16,468 nucleotides of DNA from an uncultured Prevotella sp. (GCA_900553285.1 USCX01000020.1:1-16468), one strand, 5' to 3'. Positions 1 to 8,171 are shown, counted from the stretch's first letter. A program made the numbers and translations. Notes: generated from the sequence alone by a model not told the origin.

Positions 1-92
1 CCGCCGCCATTGCTCTTTTGGAAAGAGGGACCGTCCGTGCTTTTTTTGCGCGTTTCCGGGCCGTGGGTTGACGTGGTTTCATTTATTTTCAG

Positions 93-100
93 TAGTTTTG
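93..100 (+). promoter_or_regulatory. Possible -7 promoter box for dnaG
   Basis: TAGTTTTG fits the Bacteroidetes -7 consensus TAnnTTTG. A GTTG at 67-70 could act as the -33 element, but the 22-base spacer is longer than usual. The box ends only 8 bases before the dnaG ATG at 109, so a transcript from it would be nearly leaderless. It could be a chance match, because dnaG may be transcribed from further upstream. Confidence 0.3.
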
Positions 101-108
101 CCCTCTGC

Positions 109-2136
109 ATGATAGACCGAGCGACGATAAACCGAATAATGGATGCCGCCGACATCGTCGACGTAGTGAGCGAATTTGTCACTCTTCGCAAGGCCGGTGT
201 GAATTATAAAGGATTGTGCCCGTTTCATAACGAGCGGACGCCGAGTTTTGTGGTTTCTCCCTCCAAACAGCTTTGTAAATGTTTCAGTTGTGGAAAAGGC
301 GGCAACGTCGTACATTTCCTCATGGAGCATGAGCAAATGACCTATCCCGAGGCGTTGAGGTGGTTGGGAAAGCGCTATGGCATTGAGGTCAGAGAGCGCG
401 AACTGTCGCCTGAGGAGAAAATGGCCGAGAGCAAGCGGGAAAGTTTGTTCATCCTGAACGAGTGGGCGCGCGACTACTTTACGGACATCCTTCTCAATCA
501 TGCCGACGGGCGGGCCGTCGGCATGGCTTACTTCCGTCAGCGCGGTTTTCGGGACGACGTGATTCGTAAGTTCCAGTTGGGCTATTCGCTGGCCTCGCGT
601 GACGCCTTGGCCAAGGCCGCTCTGGCCAAAGGATTCAGAAAAGAGTATTTAGTCGAAACGGGCCTTTGCTACGAAACAGAAGACGGCCGGTTGCAGGACC
701 GCTATCACGGCCGCGTCATCTTTCCGGTGCTGACCGTTTCGGGCAAGGTGGTGGCTTTCGGCGGCCGCGTCATGAACACAACGGCCAAAGTGGCCAAGTA
801 TGTCAACTCGCCCGAGTCCGTCATTTATCATAAGAGCAACGAACTGTATGGGCTCTATCAGGCGAAGCACGCGATAGTCAAGCAGGAGCGCTGTTTCCTG
901 GTCGAAGGTTACACGGACGTCATTTCCATGCACCAGAGCGGTGTGGAAAATGTGGTGGCCTCTTCCGGCACGTCGCTCACAGAGGGGCAGATACGCCTGC
1001 TTCACCGGTTTACGGAGAACATAACGGTCCTTTATGATGGCGACATGGCCGGCATAAAAGCCAGTTTGCGCGGAATCGACATGTTACTGCGCGAGGGGTT
1101 AAACATCAAGGTCCTTTTGCTGCCGGACGGCGACGACCCTGACAGTTTTGCCCGAAAGCATACGGCCCAGGAGTTTCAGGATTATATTGATGCGCACCAA
1201 GTGGACTTCATCCGCTTCAAGACCAATCTCCTGTTGGCCGACTGTGGCGACGACCCGGTGAAGAAGGCCTCGCTTATCGCGGATATAGTCAAAAGCATTT
1301 CAGCCATACCGGACGCGATTGTGCGCCAGATGTACGTGAGGGAGTGTGCCGACATGATGGCCGTAGACGAAAAACTGATTGTCAATGCCGTGGCCAAGAA
1401 CCGCCGCCAGCAGCGCGAAGTCCGCTATCGCGACGGGCAGAAGGAAGGGCGGCCGGATGCGGCCTCCCAAGGCGAGACCGGAAAATCACCGGCCGAGCCG
1501 GAAGAGACGCCAGCCTCGCCGGCCGAAATACCCGTGGCCGCGCCTGCCAGCCTCGAAGAGAGGCAACTCATCCAGTTGCTGGTGCGCTATGGCGAACAGA
1601 CGGCCGGAATGGTGGAGACACCTGAGGGAGAAAGGCCGGTGTCCGTGGTGGAATATGTCGCCTCGGATTTGGCGGCCGAAGGGCTTATGTTCAGGACGCC
1701 GCTTTACGCCCGTATGCTGGACGAGGCGGTAAAGCACCTTGGAGAAGACGGGTTTACGGCGGCTTCGTTTTTCCTGAACAACCCAGACCCGGAGATGAGC
1801 CGCGCGGCGGCTCAGATGATTTCAGACCGCTACACGTTGAGCCGCTATCACTTCAAGACAAGCGAAAAGTCGGACGAGCAGGAAATCGAGAAAAACCGCG
1901 AGGCCAGCCAGCTCAACGACCGCAACCGGCTGGGAGAGCTGGCGCCCCGTATGCTCATGGACTTCAAGTATGCCGTGGTCAAGCAGGAGATGAAACAGGT
2001 GCTTCAAAGGATGAACCAGCCCGACGTGCAGTCGGACCCTGCGCAGTGCCGGTCGCTCATGGAGCAGTATATGCAGCTGGCGGCGGTCGAGCGTGAATTG
2101 GCAAAAGTCTTGGGAGACAGGGTCGTAATGCCTTAA
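109..2136 (+). CDS. dnaG: DNA primase DnaG
   Basis: This is the replicative primase, which makes the RNA primers that start leading strands and Okazaki fragments at the fork, working with the DnaB helicase. The 675-residue product begins MIDRATINRIMDAADIVDVV, the usual DnaG N-terminus, so ATG 109 is chosen over in-frame ATG 10, which would add 33 unrelated residues. The CHC2 zinc-binding domain is at about 1-100, with Cys37, His40, Cys58 and Cys61. The TOPRIM catalytic core follows, with VEGYTD at 265-270 (Glu266), YDGDMAG at 309-315 (Asp310, Asp312) and DGDDPD at 340-345. A Pro/Ala/Glu-rich linker around 460-485 leads to the C-terminal helicase-interaction region. Length and motif order are normal for the Bacteroidales. 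An AraC-type regulator gene starts 22 bases after the stop with no terminator between them, so the two may be co-transcribed. The family call is secure. Confidence 0.98.
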   Translation: MIDRATINRIMDAADIVDVVSEFVTLRKAGVNYKGLCPFHNERTPSFVVSPSKQLCKCFSCGKGGNVVHFLMEHEQMTYPEALRWLGKRYGIEVRERELSPEEKMAESKRESLFILNEWARDYFTDILLNHADGRAVGMAYFRQRGFRDDVIRKFQLGYSLASRDALAKAALAKGFRKEYLVETGLCYETEDGRLQDRYHGRVIFPVLTVSGKVVAFGGRVMNTTAKVAKYVNSPESVIYHKSNELYGLYQAKHAIVKQERCFLVEGYTDVISMHQSGVENVVASSGTSLTEGQIRLLHRFTENITVLYDGDMAGIKASLRGIDMLLREGLNIKVLLLPDGDDPDSFARKHTAQEFQDYIDAHQVDFIRFKTNLLLADCGDDPVKKASLIADIVKSISAIPDAIVRQMYVRECADMMAVDEKLIVNAVAKNRRQQREVRYRDGQKEGRPDAASQGETGKSPAEPEETPASPAEIPVAAPASLEERQLIQLLVRYGEQTAGMVETPEGERPVSVVEYVASDLAAEGLMFRTPLYARMLDEAVKHLGEDGFTAASFFLNNPDPEMSRAAAQMISDRYTLSRYHFKTSEKSDEQEIEKNREASQLNDRNRLGELAPRMLMDFKYAVVKQEMKQVLQRMNQPDVQSDPAQCRSLMEQYMQLAAVERELAKVLGDRVVMP

Positions 2137-2158
2137 AGAATGAATAACACAACTGATT

Positions 2159-3046
2159 ATGTCACGGAGAGAAATACAAAATGTCAGTTTCAGCGATGCA
2201 CAGCAAACGTTCAATCCGACTGACGGAAAGAATGAAGACGGGATTATCGTTTTCACGAACATCAATAATGTAGATAATCCCGAAGCGGTGCGCAGGGTGG
2301 ACTTCATGGTTTTCTTCTTGTGTGAAGAGGGGGAGGCCGACGTCCTGTTGGGAGACGAGACTGTCCATTTGGGAAAAGGCGACTTCTGGGTGGGCTTCGG
2401 CCCTCAGGTGATAGCCGGTCGTCGCGTAAGTCCGGATTTCTGTGGGAAAGGCGTGCTCCTTTCCAATCGGTATGCGCAGAACTGCATGTTGGGGATGCAG
2501 CGTCTCTGGCCCTTTATCTTTTGTCTGCTGCAAAATCCTGTCATTTCGTTTGACCGCGACAGACAGTTGTGGTATGCGGATTTTTACGACCGGATATGTC
2601 GCCGGCTGGCAGACCAGACTCACCTTTTCCGTCATGAAGTGCTGACGCATTGCGTCAGTCTCTTTTTCTTCGATTTGTGTAATCAGGTGCGTGCATCGGT
2701 GGGAGAGAACGACATAGCCGGTTTGTCGCGGGGATATGTTCTTTTTGGCCGTTTCTTGGAGCTTGTGCAGCAGAATTATAAATCAGAACGGAATGTGGCA
2801 TGGTATAGCAACCAGTTGTGTGTCACGCCGAAGTATCTGTCAGAGGCCATTAAGCAGGTGAGCGGACGTACGGCCCGCCAGTGGATTAAGATGTTCGTGC
2901 TGGTCGAAATCAAAACGTTGCTCCGGAATACGAACTACTCCATTAAAGAAATCACGTGTGAGCTGAATTTTCCCAATCAGTCTTTTTTGGGAAAATACTT
3001 CAAGAGCGCGACGGGGCTTTCGCCCTCGGAATACCGGTGCGAGTAG
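2159..3046 (+). CDS. AraC-family transcriptional regulator
   Basis: The 295-residue protein has a cupin-like N-terminal sensing region (about 45-130, with a short beta-rich stretch DVLLGDETVHLGKGDFWVGF) and a C-terminal AraC/XylS DNA-binding domain (about 195-293). The first helix-turn-helix covers about 212-235 (NVAWYSNQLCVTPKYLSEAI). The second covers about 261-284 and ends in the family signature FPNQSFLGKYFKSATGLSPSEYR. It should be a cytoplasmic DNA-binding protein. The ligand and targets cannot be read from sequence, because the N-terminal domain is poorly conserved across the family. It lies 22 bases behind dnaG on the same strand with no promoter box between them, so transcription from the dnaG side is likely. 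The convergent gene ends 13 bases downstream. The family is certain; the specific role is unknown. Confidence 0.93.
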   Translation: MSRREIQNVSFSDAQQTFNPTDGKNEDGIIVFTNINNVDNPEAVRRVDFMVFFLCEEGEADVLLGDETVHLGKGDFWVGFGPQVIAGRRVSPDFCGKGVLLSNRYAQNCMLGMQRLWPFIFCLLQNPVISFDRDRQLWYADFYDRICRRLADQTHLFRHEVLTHCVSLFFFDLCNQVRASVGENDIAGLSRGYVLFGRFLELVQQNYKSERNVAWYSNQLCVTPKYLSEAIKQVSGRTARQWIKMFVLVEIKTLLRNTNYSIKEITCELNFPNQSFLGKYFKSATGLSPSEYRCE

Positions 3047-3059
3047 GGGAACGAAGAAT

Positions 3060-3935
3060 TTAGGTGCCCCACAGCCTGATGACACGGATTCCTAAGATGT
3101 TTGGCTGGCGTTCCAGATATTCCGATAGCGTCCGTCGCTCTTCGACAACAGCGTGCCGGAGGCTGGATGCGTTGAGCAGGTGCAGGTGGCCGTCGGTGCC
3201 CCATACCGCGAACCCCAGATGGGCTATGTCGAGTCCGCCACGTCGGGTGACAGTGGCGATGATGTCGCCGTCGTGTATGGCGTCACGCAGAAGCGTGTCG
3301 TTAGCCAGTCTTGCCGATGGGAGGTAGGAGAATGATTTCCCGCAAGAGGCCTTTTCGTAGGTGCGGATGCTGTCTGCCCGTTGTGGGCGATGCCGCAACA
3401 TGGGGTAACGGTCGGGATGGTGGCTCATATAGTATAAGTTGAGCCGGCGCCGTCCCGTGAAAGTCTCATGCGGGGTTATTTCTATCGCCCGATGGTGTTT
3501 TACCTGTTCCTCAATCCACCAAGAAAAGTAATGTAGCCGCGTGGTATAACTGATGAGGCCATCGCGATAACGGAGGTGTCTCAGCTGTCGGGTGAAGTCG
3601 GCGAAGTGCAGACCTCCTTTGGCCGACGCAAGCGCAAGCGACGCTACGGTTTCTACAAATGTCGTGCAGTCCCATTGTCGCAGATTGACGACAAGTCTTT
3701 CTTCTTTGTTCTTGTCGAGTGTGCCGCCGACGTATGGGCGTCCGACAAATTTCCGCGCGAAGAAAAGTATGCGTGAACAATCGGTCGGCAGTTGGCTGGC
3801 TTCGCGAAGCAACTTGTCTATTTCGACCGAATCGTCCGGAACGAATTGTACCCGTCCCGTCGGCTGTGCGTAAGATGGTGAGGAAAGGCTCGAAGCAAGT
3901 AAAATGGCCGTAAATGCGTAATGAATGATTCTCAT
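3060..3935 (-). CDS. Exported DUF1460 protein (amidase-like papain fold)
   Basis: The 291-residue protein starts MRIIHYAFTAILLASSLSSP and has a signal peptide with a likely type I cleavage after Ala23 (SYA|Q), so it should act in the periplasm or at the envelope. The DUF1460 family has an NlpC/P60-like cysteine-peptidase fold and is often named N-acetylmuramoyl-L-alanine amidase-like, implying cell-wall peptide processing. The probable catalytic Cys90 sits in WDCTTFVE and the probable His239 in IAHLGFAVWG. The C-terminus IRVIRLW is also typical. ATG 3935 is preferred over an in-frame ATG 21 bases upstream because it gives a clean signal peptide and sits 18 bases after a -7 box (3954-3961). 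It is a single gene, divergent from the serine lyase and convergent with the AraC regulator. The family call is firm; the substrate is inferred. Confidence 0.9.
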   Translation of the reverse strand: MRIIHYAFTAILLASSLSSPSYAQPTGRVQFVPDDSVEIDKLLREASQLPTDCSRILFFARKFVGRPYVGGTLDKNKEERLVVNLRQWDCTTFVETVASLALASAKGGLHFADFTRQLRHLRYRDGLISYTTRLHYFSWWIEEQVKHHRAIEITPHETFTGRRRLNLYYMSHHPDRYPMLRHRPQRADSIRTYEKASCGKSFSYLPSARLANDTLLRDAIHDGDIIATVTRRGGLDIAHLGFAVWGTDGHLHLLNASSLRHAVVEERRTLSEYLERQPNILGIRVIRLWGT

Positions 3936-3953
3936 ACACCGTCTGTTTTGTGG

Positions 3954-3961
3954 CAAAGTTA
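3954..3961 (-). promoter_or_regulatory. -7 promoter box for the DUF1460 gene
   Basis: On the minus strand this reads TAACTTTG, an exact TAnnTTTG match, and it ends 18 bases before the ATG at 3935. That gives a short leader of about 10-12 bases, similar to other boxes in this window. I see no TTTG at the expected -33 distance, so the promoter is only half supported. Confidence 0.5.
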
Positions 3962-4105
3962 GTGTTTTTCTCCAATATCTTATGGGGCAGAGCGGAGGTG
4001 TGATGATGAGAGAAGCGTGTGCGTATCCTATGGCGGGCAGATGCAGAATGTGAGAAAAGAGGCAGCGGCCTATAAGTATTCAAAATGAAGGAAAGGGCAA
4101 GTGCG

Positions 4106-4158
4106 GACTTTTGCAGTCTGTTTCGTGGTCAGTACGCTTTTTGCTTCCCGCAAAAGTC
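4106..4158. repeat. 9-bp inverted repeat next to the serine lyase promoter
   Basis: GACTTTTGC at 4106-4114 is matched by its exact reverse complement GCAAAAGTC at 4150-4158, with 35 bases between. The right arm ends one base before the -7 box at 4160, and the candidate -33 element lies between the arms. The placement would suit an operator for a dimeric or looping regulator, but a 9-bp repeat at this spacing could also be chance. Confidence 0.35.
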
Positions 4159-4167
4159 GTATATTTG
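4140..4167 (+). promoter_or_regulatory. Promoter of the L-serine ammonia-lyase gene
   Basis: TATATTTG at 4160-4167 is an exact TAnnTTTG -7 box. TTTG at 4140-4143 is a candidate -33 element with a 16-base spacer, a little short. The box ends 27 bases before the ATG at 4195, predicting a leader of about 20 bases. It lies in the divergent gap between this gene and the DUF1460 gene. Confidence 0.65.
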
Positions 4168-4194
4168 TACCGAATAAAGAAGAAAACAGCAGGC

Positions 4195-5421
4195 ATGAAG
4201 ACACTAAGAGAACTCTACCGCATAGGTTACGGGCCTTCGAGCAGCCATACGATGGGGCCGCATATCGCGGCTGAACGCTATTTGCGCGAGCATCCCGATG
4301 CAGAAGGTTTCAAAGTAACTCTTTATGGAAGTCTGGCAGCCACAGGACGCGGCCACCTGACGGACAAAGCCATCTATGATGTGTTAGGTAAAGAAAGAAC
4401 CGAGATCGTGTGGCGGGCAGACGTCGTTCCGTCGTTTCATCCGAATGGCATGAAGTTCGAGACGACTGGTGCTGACGGAAATTCGGTTCATGCGTGGACG
4501 GTATACAGCGTCGGCGGTGGCGCTTTGGCCGAAGAAGGAAACCGCGGGTTGGAAAGTCCGGATATCTACGGGATGGATCATCTGGATGACATCTTGCGGT
4601 GGTGTCGTCAGACGGGAAAGTCCTTTTGGGAATACGTACAGGAATGTGAAGGTGAGAGCATTTGGGATTATTTTGCCGAGATATGGAGCGCGATGAGGGC
4701 AGCCGTAGAGCGGGGAATTGAGCACGAGGGCATTTTGCCCGGCCCGCTACATCTCAGTCGGAAGGCTCCGGTGTATTATATCAAAGCAACGGGATATGGG
4801 CCTAACCTGCAATCTCGCGCCTTGGTGTTTTCCTATGCCTTGGCCGTGAGCGAAGAGAACGCGTCAGGAGGACAGATTGTAACCGCTCCCACTTGCGGGG
4901 CGAGCGGCGTGCTCCCGGCGGTGTTGTATCACATACAGAAGAGTCGCAAACTGAGCAACATGCGGATCTACCGGGCACTTGCCACTGCGGGGCTGATTGG
5001 GAATATAGCGAAGTCGCGCGCATCTATTTCAGGAGCAGAGGCCGGGTGTCAGGCAGAAGTAGGTGTGGCATGTGCGATGGCGGCGGCAGCGGCTAATTAT
5101 CTTTTTGGCGGAAGTCCTGAGGAGATAGAGTATGCTGCCGAAATGGGATTGGAGCATCATCTCGGAATGACATGCGACCCCGTATGTGGCTTAGTGCAAA
5201 TCCCGTGTATAGAGCGCAACGCCCATGCAGCAGCGCGGGCTTTGGATGCCAATATATATGCAACCTTTGCTGACGGTCGTCATCGCATTTCTTACGATAA
5301 AGTGGTGGAAGTGATGCGCCAGACAGGACACGATTTGCCCTCTCTCTATCGCGAAACCAGTGAGGGCGGCCTGGCAAAGAGTTTCGGCGATGCGGGAGCA
5401 TATAGTGAGAAGATGTGTTAA
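4195..5421 (+). CDS. sdaA: L-serine ammonia-lyase (iron-sulfur L-serine dehydratase)
   Basis: This cytoplasmic enzyme converts L-serine to pyruvate and ammonia using a [4Fe-4S] cluster. The 408-residue chain joins the beta domain (about 1-150, with the SSSHTMGP motif at 15-22) to the catalytic alpha domain (about 165-408, with APTCGASGVLPA at 231-242) in one polypeptide. Cys285, Cys327 and Cys338 (the last two in CDPVCGLVQIPCIERN) have the same 42- and 11-residue spacing as the three cluster cysteines I recall from the Legionella enzyme. The final residue, Cys408, matches the C-terminal cysteine that is the displaceable fourth ligand there. The chosen ATG at 4195 begins MKTLRELYRIGYGPSSSHTM, the conserved start, and follows a good -7 box; the frame is open further upstream but that part contains the promoter. 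It appears to be transcribed alone. The call is secure. Confidence 0.96.
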   Translation: MKTLRELYRIGYGPSSSHTMGPHIAAERYLREHPDAEGFKVTLYGSLAATGRGHLTDKAIYDVLGKERTEIVWRADVVPSFHPNGMKFETTGADGNSVHAWTVYSVGGGALAEEGNRGLESPDIYGMDHLDDILRWCRQTGKSFWEYVQECEGESIWDYFAEIWSAMRAAVERGIEHEGILPGPLHLSRKAPVYYIKATGYGPNLQSRALVFSYALAVSEENASGGQIVTAPTCGASGVLPAVLYHIQKSRKLSNMRIYRALATAGLIGNIAKSRASISGAEAGCQAEVGVACAMAAAAANYLFGGSPEEIEYAAEMGLEHHLGMTCDPVCGLVQIPCIERNAHAAARALDANIYATFADGRHRISYDKVVEVMRQTGHDLPSLYRETSEGGLAKSFGDAGAYSEKMC

Positions 5422-5548
5422 AGAAGTACGGGCAAAAAATGCCGGATAGATGGATGTTTCTGCCGGTTCGTATCATTTGGATAGATGACGAACTGTTCGG
5501 GTGATGCCTCTTACGGTGCAACAAGTAACAACTTTACGCGTGTGGAAT

Positions 5549-5579
5549 CTTGCTATTAGAGGCTTATTTATTATCTTTG
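5549..5579 (+). promoter_or_regulatory. Promoter of gyrA
   Basis: TATCTTTG at 5572-5579 is an exact TAnnTTTG -7 box. CTTG at 5549-5552 supplies a TTG -33 element with a 19-base spacer, within the usual range. The box ends 23 bases before the gyrA ATG, giving a leader of roughly 16-18 bases. This is the best complete promoter in the window. Confidence 0.7.
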
Positions 5580-5602
5580 TACGGTTTTTCAGATAGAGAT
5601 TT

Positions 5603-8155
5603 ATGACAGAAGACAGAATCATAAAAGTTAACATAGAAGAGGAAATGCGTTCCTCTTACATCGATTATTCGATGTCGGTTATCGTGGCCCGCGCATTGCC
5701 TGATGTGCGTGACGGTTTCAAGCCTGTGCATCGCCGAATCCTATACGGAATGATGGAACTGAACCTGACGCATGACAAGCCGACACGTAAGTCCGCACGT
5801 ATCGTGGGGGATGTGATGGGTAAGTATCACCCCCATGGTGACTCTTCTATTTATTTAGCCTTGGTTCGTCTGGCGCAAGATTGGTCTATGCGCTATCCGT
5901 TAGTGAAAGGGCAGGGCAACTTTGGTTCTATGGATGGCGATTCGCCTGCCGCCATGCGATATACCGAAGCCAAACTGAGTCCTTTGGGCGAAGCCATGAT
6001 GCAGGATATCGACAAGGATACGGTCGATATGATGAACAACTTCGATGACACGCTCAAAGAGCCGACAGTCATGCCGACGCGGATACCGAATTTCCTCGTG
6101 AACGGAGCCAGCGGCATCGCAGTCGGTATGGCAACCAATGTGCCGACGCATAATCTCTGTGAGGTGATAGACGGCTGTATCGCCTATATAGACAATCCGG
6201 ATATCACTATTGAAGAACTTATGCACCATATTCCGGCACCGGATTTTCCGACAGGCGCTTATATCATAGGCTTGCAAGGTGCGAAGAGCGCATATGAGAC
6301 CGGTAAGGGCCGCGTCGTGATGCGGGCCAAAGCGGAAATAGAAAATGGTCCTGCCCACGATAAGATTGTAGTGACGGAAATACCTTACGGCGTAAATAAG
6401 GCGGAACTCGTCAAATCGATTGCCGATTTGGTCAACGAGAAAAAGATTGACGGTATCAGCAATGTGAATGACGAAAGTTCGCGTGAAGGTTTGCGCATCG
6501 TTGTGGACGTGAAGCGTGACTTCAATGCGAACGTCATCCTCAACAAACTGTTTAAGATGACGGCCTTGCAGTGCAGTTTCGCGGTGAATTGCATCGCCTT
6601 GGTGCACGGACGGCCTAAATTGTTGAACCTGAAACAATGTATCCAGTACTTTGTCGAACATCGTCATGACGTGGTCATTCGCCGTACTCGCTTCGATTTG
6701 AAGAAGGCGCAGGATCGTCTGCATATTCTTCGTGCCTTGATTGTGGCGAGTGACAACATAGACGAAGTGGTTCACCTTATCCGTGCTGCCAAGAATCCCC
6801 AAGAGGCAGTCGATAACTTGATGAAGCGTTTTGAGTTCGACGAAATTCAAGCGAAAGCCATCGTCGAAATGCGCTTGCGCCAGTTGACAGGGCTTATGCA
6901 GGAGCAATTGCGCGCTGAATACGATGAAGTGGAGAAGAAGATCGCCTATTATCAGACGATTTTGAACGATGAGAGTGTGTGCAAGAGCGTCATAAAAGAG
7001 GAACTTGCCGAAGTGAAAGAAAAATACGGGGATGCCCGTCGCAGTGAGATACTCCTGTCGAACGAGGAATTTAATCCCGAAGACTTCTATGCCGACGATG
7101 AAGTGGTGATTACGATTAGTCATTTGGGCTACATCAAGCGCACTCCGTTGGCAGACTTCCGGGCTCAGGCGCGTGGAGGTGTCGGCAGCAAAGGTAGCAG
7201 TGCGCGGGATGCGGACTTTATCGAATACATTTATCCGGCGACGATGCATAACACCATGCTTTTCTTCACCGCGAAGGGACGTTGCTTCTGGCTCAAAGTG
7301 TATGAGATACCCGAAGGAGCGAAGAACTCCAAGGGGCGCGCAATCCAGAATCTGTTGAACATAGACAGTAATGACGCAATAAATGCGTGCTTGCACATCC
7401 GTAAGCTGTCAGATCCTGATTTTTGCAGCAACCACTATGTGATGTTCTGTACGAAGAATGGCGTGATTAAAAAGACTTGCTTGTCTGAGTATTCGCGTCC
7501 ACGTACCAACGGTGTGAATGCCATCACTATCAGAGACGACGATCGTGTCGTGGGAGTGTGCCTTACGAATGGCGAAAACGAAATCATTTTAGCCAATCGT
7601 AATGGTCGAGCCATCCGTTTTGCAGAAGACGCCGTCCGCACCATGGGACGTACAGCCACTGGCGTGCGAGGTATGACTTTGGACAATGATGGCGAAGACG
7701 AAGTCATAGGCATGGTTTGTGTCAACGACAAAGAAAAAGAGACGGTCATGGTCGTGAGTGAAAAGGGATACGGAAAACGTAGCGCTGTGGATGATTACCG
7801 CGTGACCAATCGGGGCGGTAAAGGAGTAAAGACGCTGAGCATTACGGAAAAGACCGGTAAACTTGTCGCTATCAAGATTGTGACAGATGAGCATGACTTA
7901 ATGATTATCAACAAGAGCGGAATAACTCTCCGTCTTAACGTGGCAGGAGTACGGGTGATGGGCCGCGCAACGCAAGGTGTCAGATTGATAAATTTAGGTA
8001 AGCGTAATGATACAATCAGCAGTGTCTGCCGTGTGAATACCGAACCGGAGAATGAAGAAGGTACTGCCGAGGAGTATGAAGACGGCGAAACTCAGAGCGA
8101 GACTTCAATCACAGATCAAATAGAGACGAATAACGAACAACAAGAAAACGTTTAA
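5603..8155 (+). CDS. gyrA: DNA gyrase subunit A
   Basis: This is the breakage-reunion subunit of DNA gyrase, which with GyrB introduces negative supercoils. The 850-residue protein has the winged-helix/tower core (about 1-490) with the catalytic tyrosine Tyr120 in AAMRYTE, the coiled-coil and exit-gate region around 360-460, and a six-bladed beta-pinwheel C-terminal domain from about 500 to 810. An acidic Glu-rich tail (about 813-850) ends the chain. In the quinolone-contact helix, Ser81 is kept (E. coli Ser83), but the residue matching Asp87 is Leu85. The canonical GyrA-box position holds QARGGVG (522-528), and a closer match, TNRGGKG, lies at 735-741. These wrapping features favour GyrA over ParC. 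A promoter with 19-base spacing precedes it. A TPR gene follows after 16 bases and is probably in the same transcript. Confidence 0.97.
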   Translation: MTEDRIIKVNIEEEMRSSYIDYSMSVIVARALPDVRDGFKPVHRRILYGMMELNLTHDKPTRKSARIVGDVMGKYHPHGDSSIYLALVRLAQDWSMRYPLVKGQGNFGSMDGDSPAAMRYTEAKLSPLGEAMMQDIDKDTVDMMNNFDDTLKEPTVMPTRIPNFLVNGASGIAVGMATNVPTHNLCEVIDGCIAYIDNPDITIEELMHHIPAPDFPTGAYIIGLQGAKSAYETGKGRVVMRAKAEIENGPAHDKIVVTEIPYGVNKAELVKSIADLVNEKKIDGISNVNDESSREGLRIVVDVKRDFNANVILNKLFKMTALQCSFAVNCIALVHGRPKLLNLKQCIQYFVEHRHDVVIRRTRFDLKKAQDRLHILRALIVASDNIDEVVHLIRAAKNPQEAVDNLMKRFEFDEIQAKAIVEMRLRQLTGLMQEQLRAEYDEVEKKIAYYQTILNDESVCKSVIKEELAEVKEKYGDARRSEILLSNEEFNPEDFYADDEVVITISHLGYIKRTPLADFRAQARGGVGSKGSSARDADFIEYIYPATMHNTMLFFTAKGRCFWLKVYEIPEGAKNSKGRAIQNLLNIDSNDAINACLHIRKLSDPDFCSNHYVMFCTKNGVIKKTCLSEYSRPRTNGVNAITIRDDDRVVGVCLTNGENEIILANRNGRAIRFAEDAVRTMGRTATGVRGMTLDNDGEDEVIGMVCVNDKEKETVMVVSEKGYGKRSAVDDYRVTNRGGKGVKTLSITEKTGKLVAIKIVTDEHDLMIINKSGITLRLNVAGVRVMGRATQGVRLINLGKRNDTISSVCRVNTEPENEEGTAEEYEDGETQSETSITDQIETNNEQQENV

Positions 8156-8171
8156 CGAAACAGAAGTAAAG

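Noticed and set aside
1..9. Possible start of a divergent minus-strand gene (ATG at 9-7)
   Set aside because: Only three codons are visible before the edge, which is too little to support a gene.
13..47. Short hairpin CTCTTT/AAAGAG (13-27) with a T-run at 41-47, a possible terminator
   Set aside because: The stem is only 6 bp and is separated from the T-run by 13 bases; the upstream gene is outside the window.
3511..4083. 190-codon minus-strand open frame overlapping the DUF1460 gene start
   Set aside because: It is in a different frame from the real gene, is rich in Arg, His and Thr without domain features, and runs through the promoter region.
5464..5495. Hairpin CGGTTCGT/ACGAACTG in the gap after the serine lyase gene
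   Set aside because: The stem is 8 bp with one G-U and a 16-base loop, with no T-run. It is too weak to call as a terminator.
5900..7396. 498-codon open frame on the minus strand, antisense to gyrA
   Set aside because: gyrA on the other strand is unambiguous through this region, and the antisense translation shows no recognisable motif, signal or start context. It is a by-product of gyrA codon usage.
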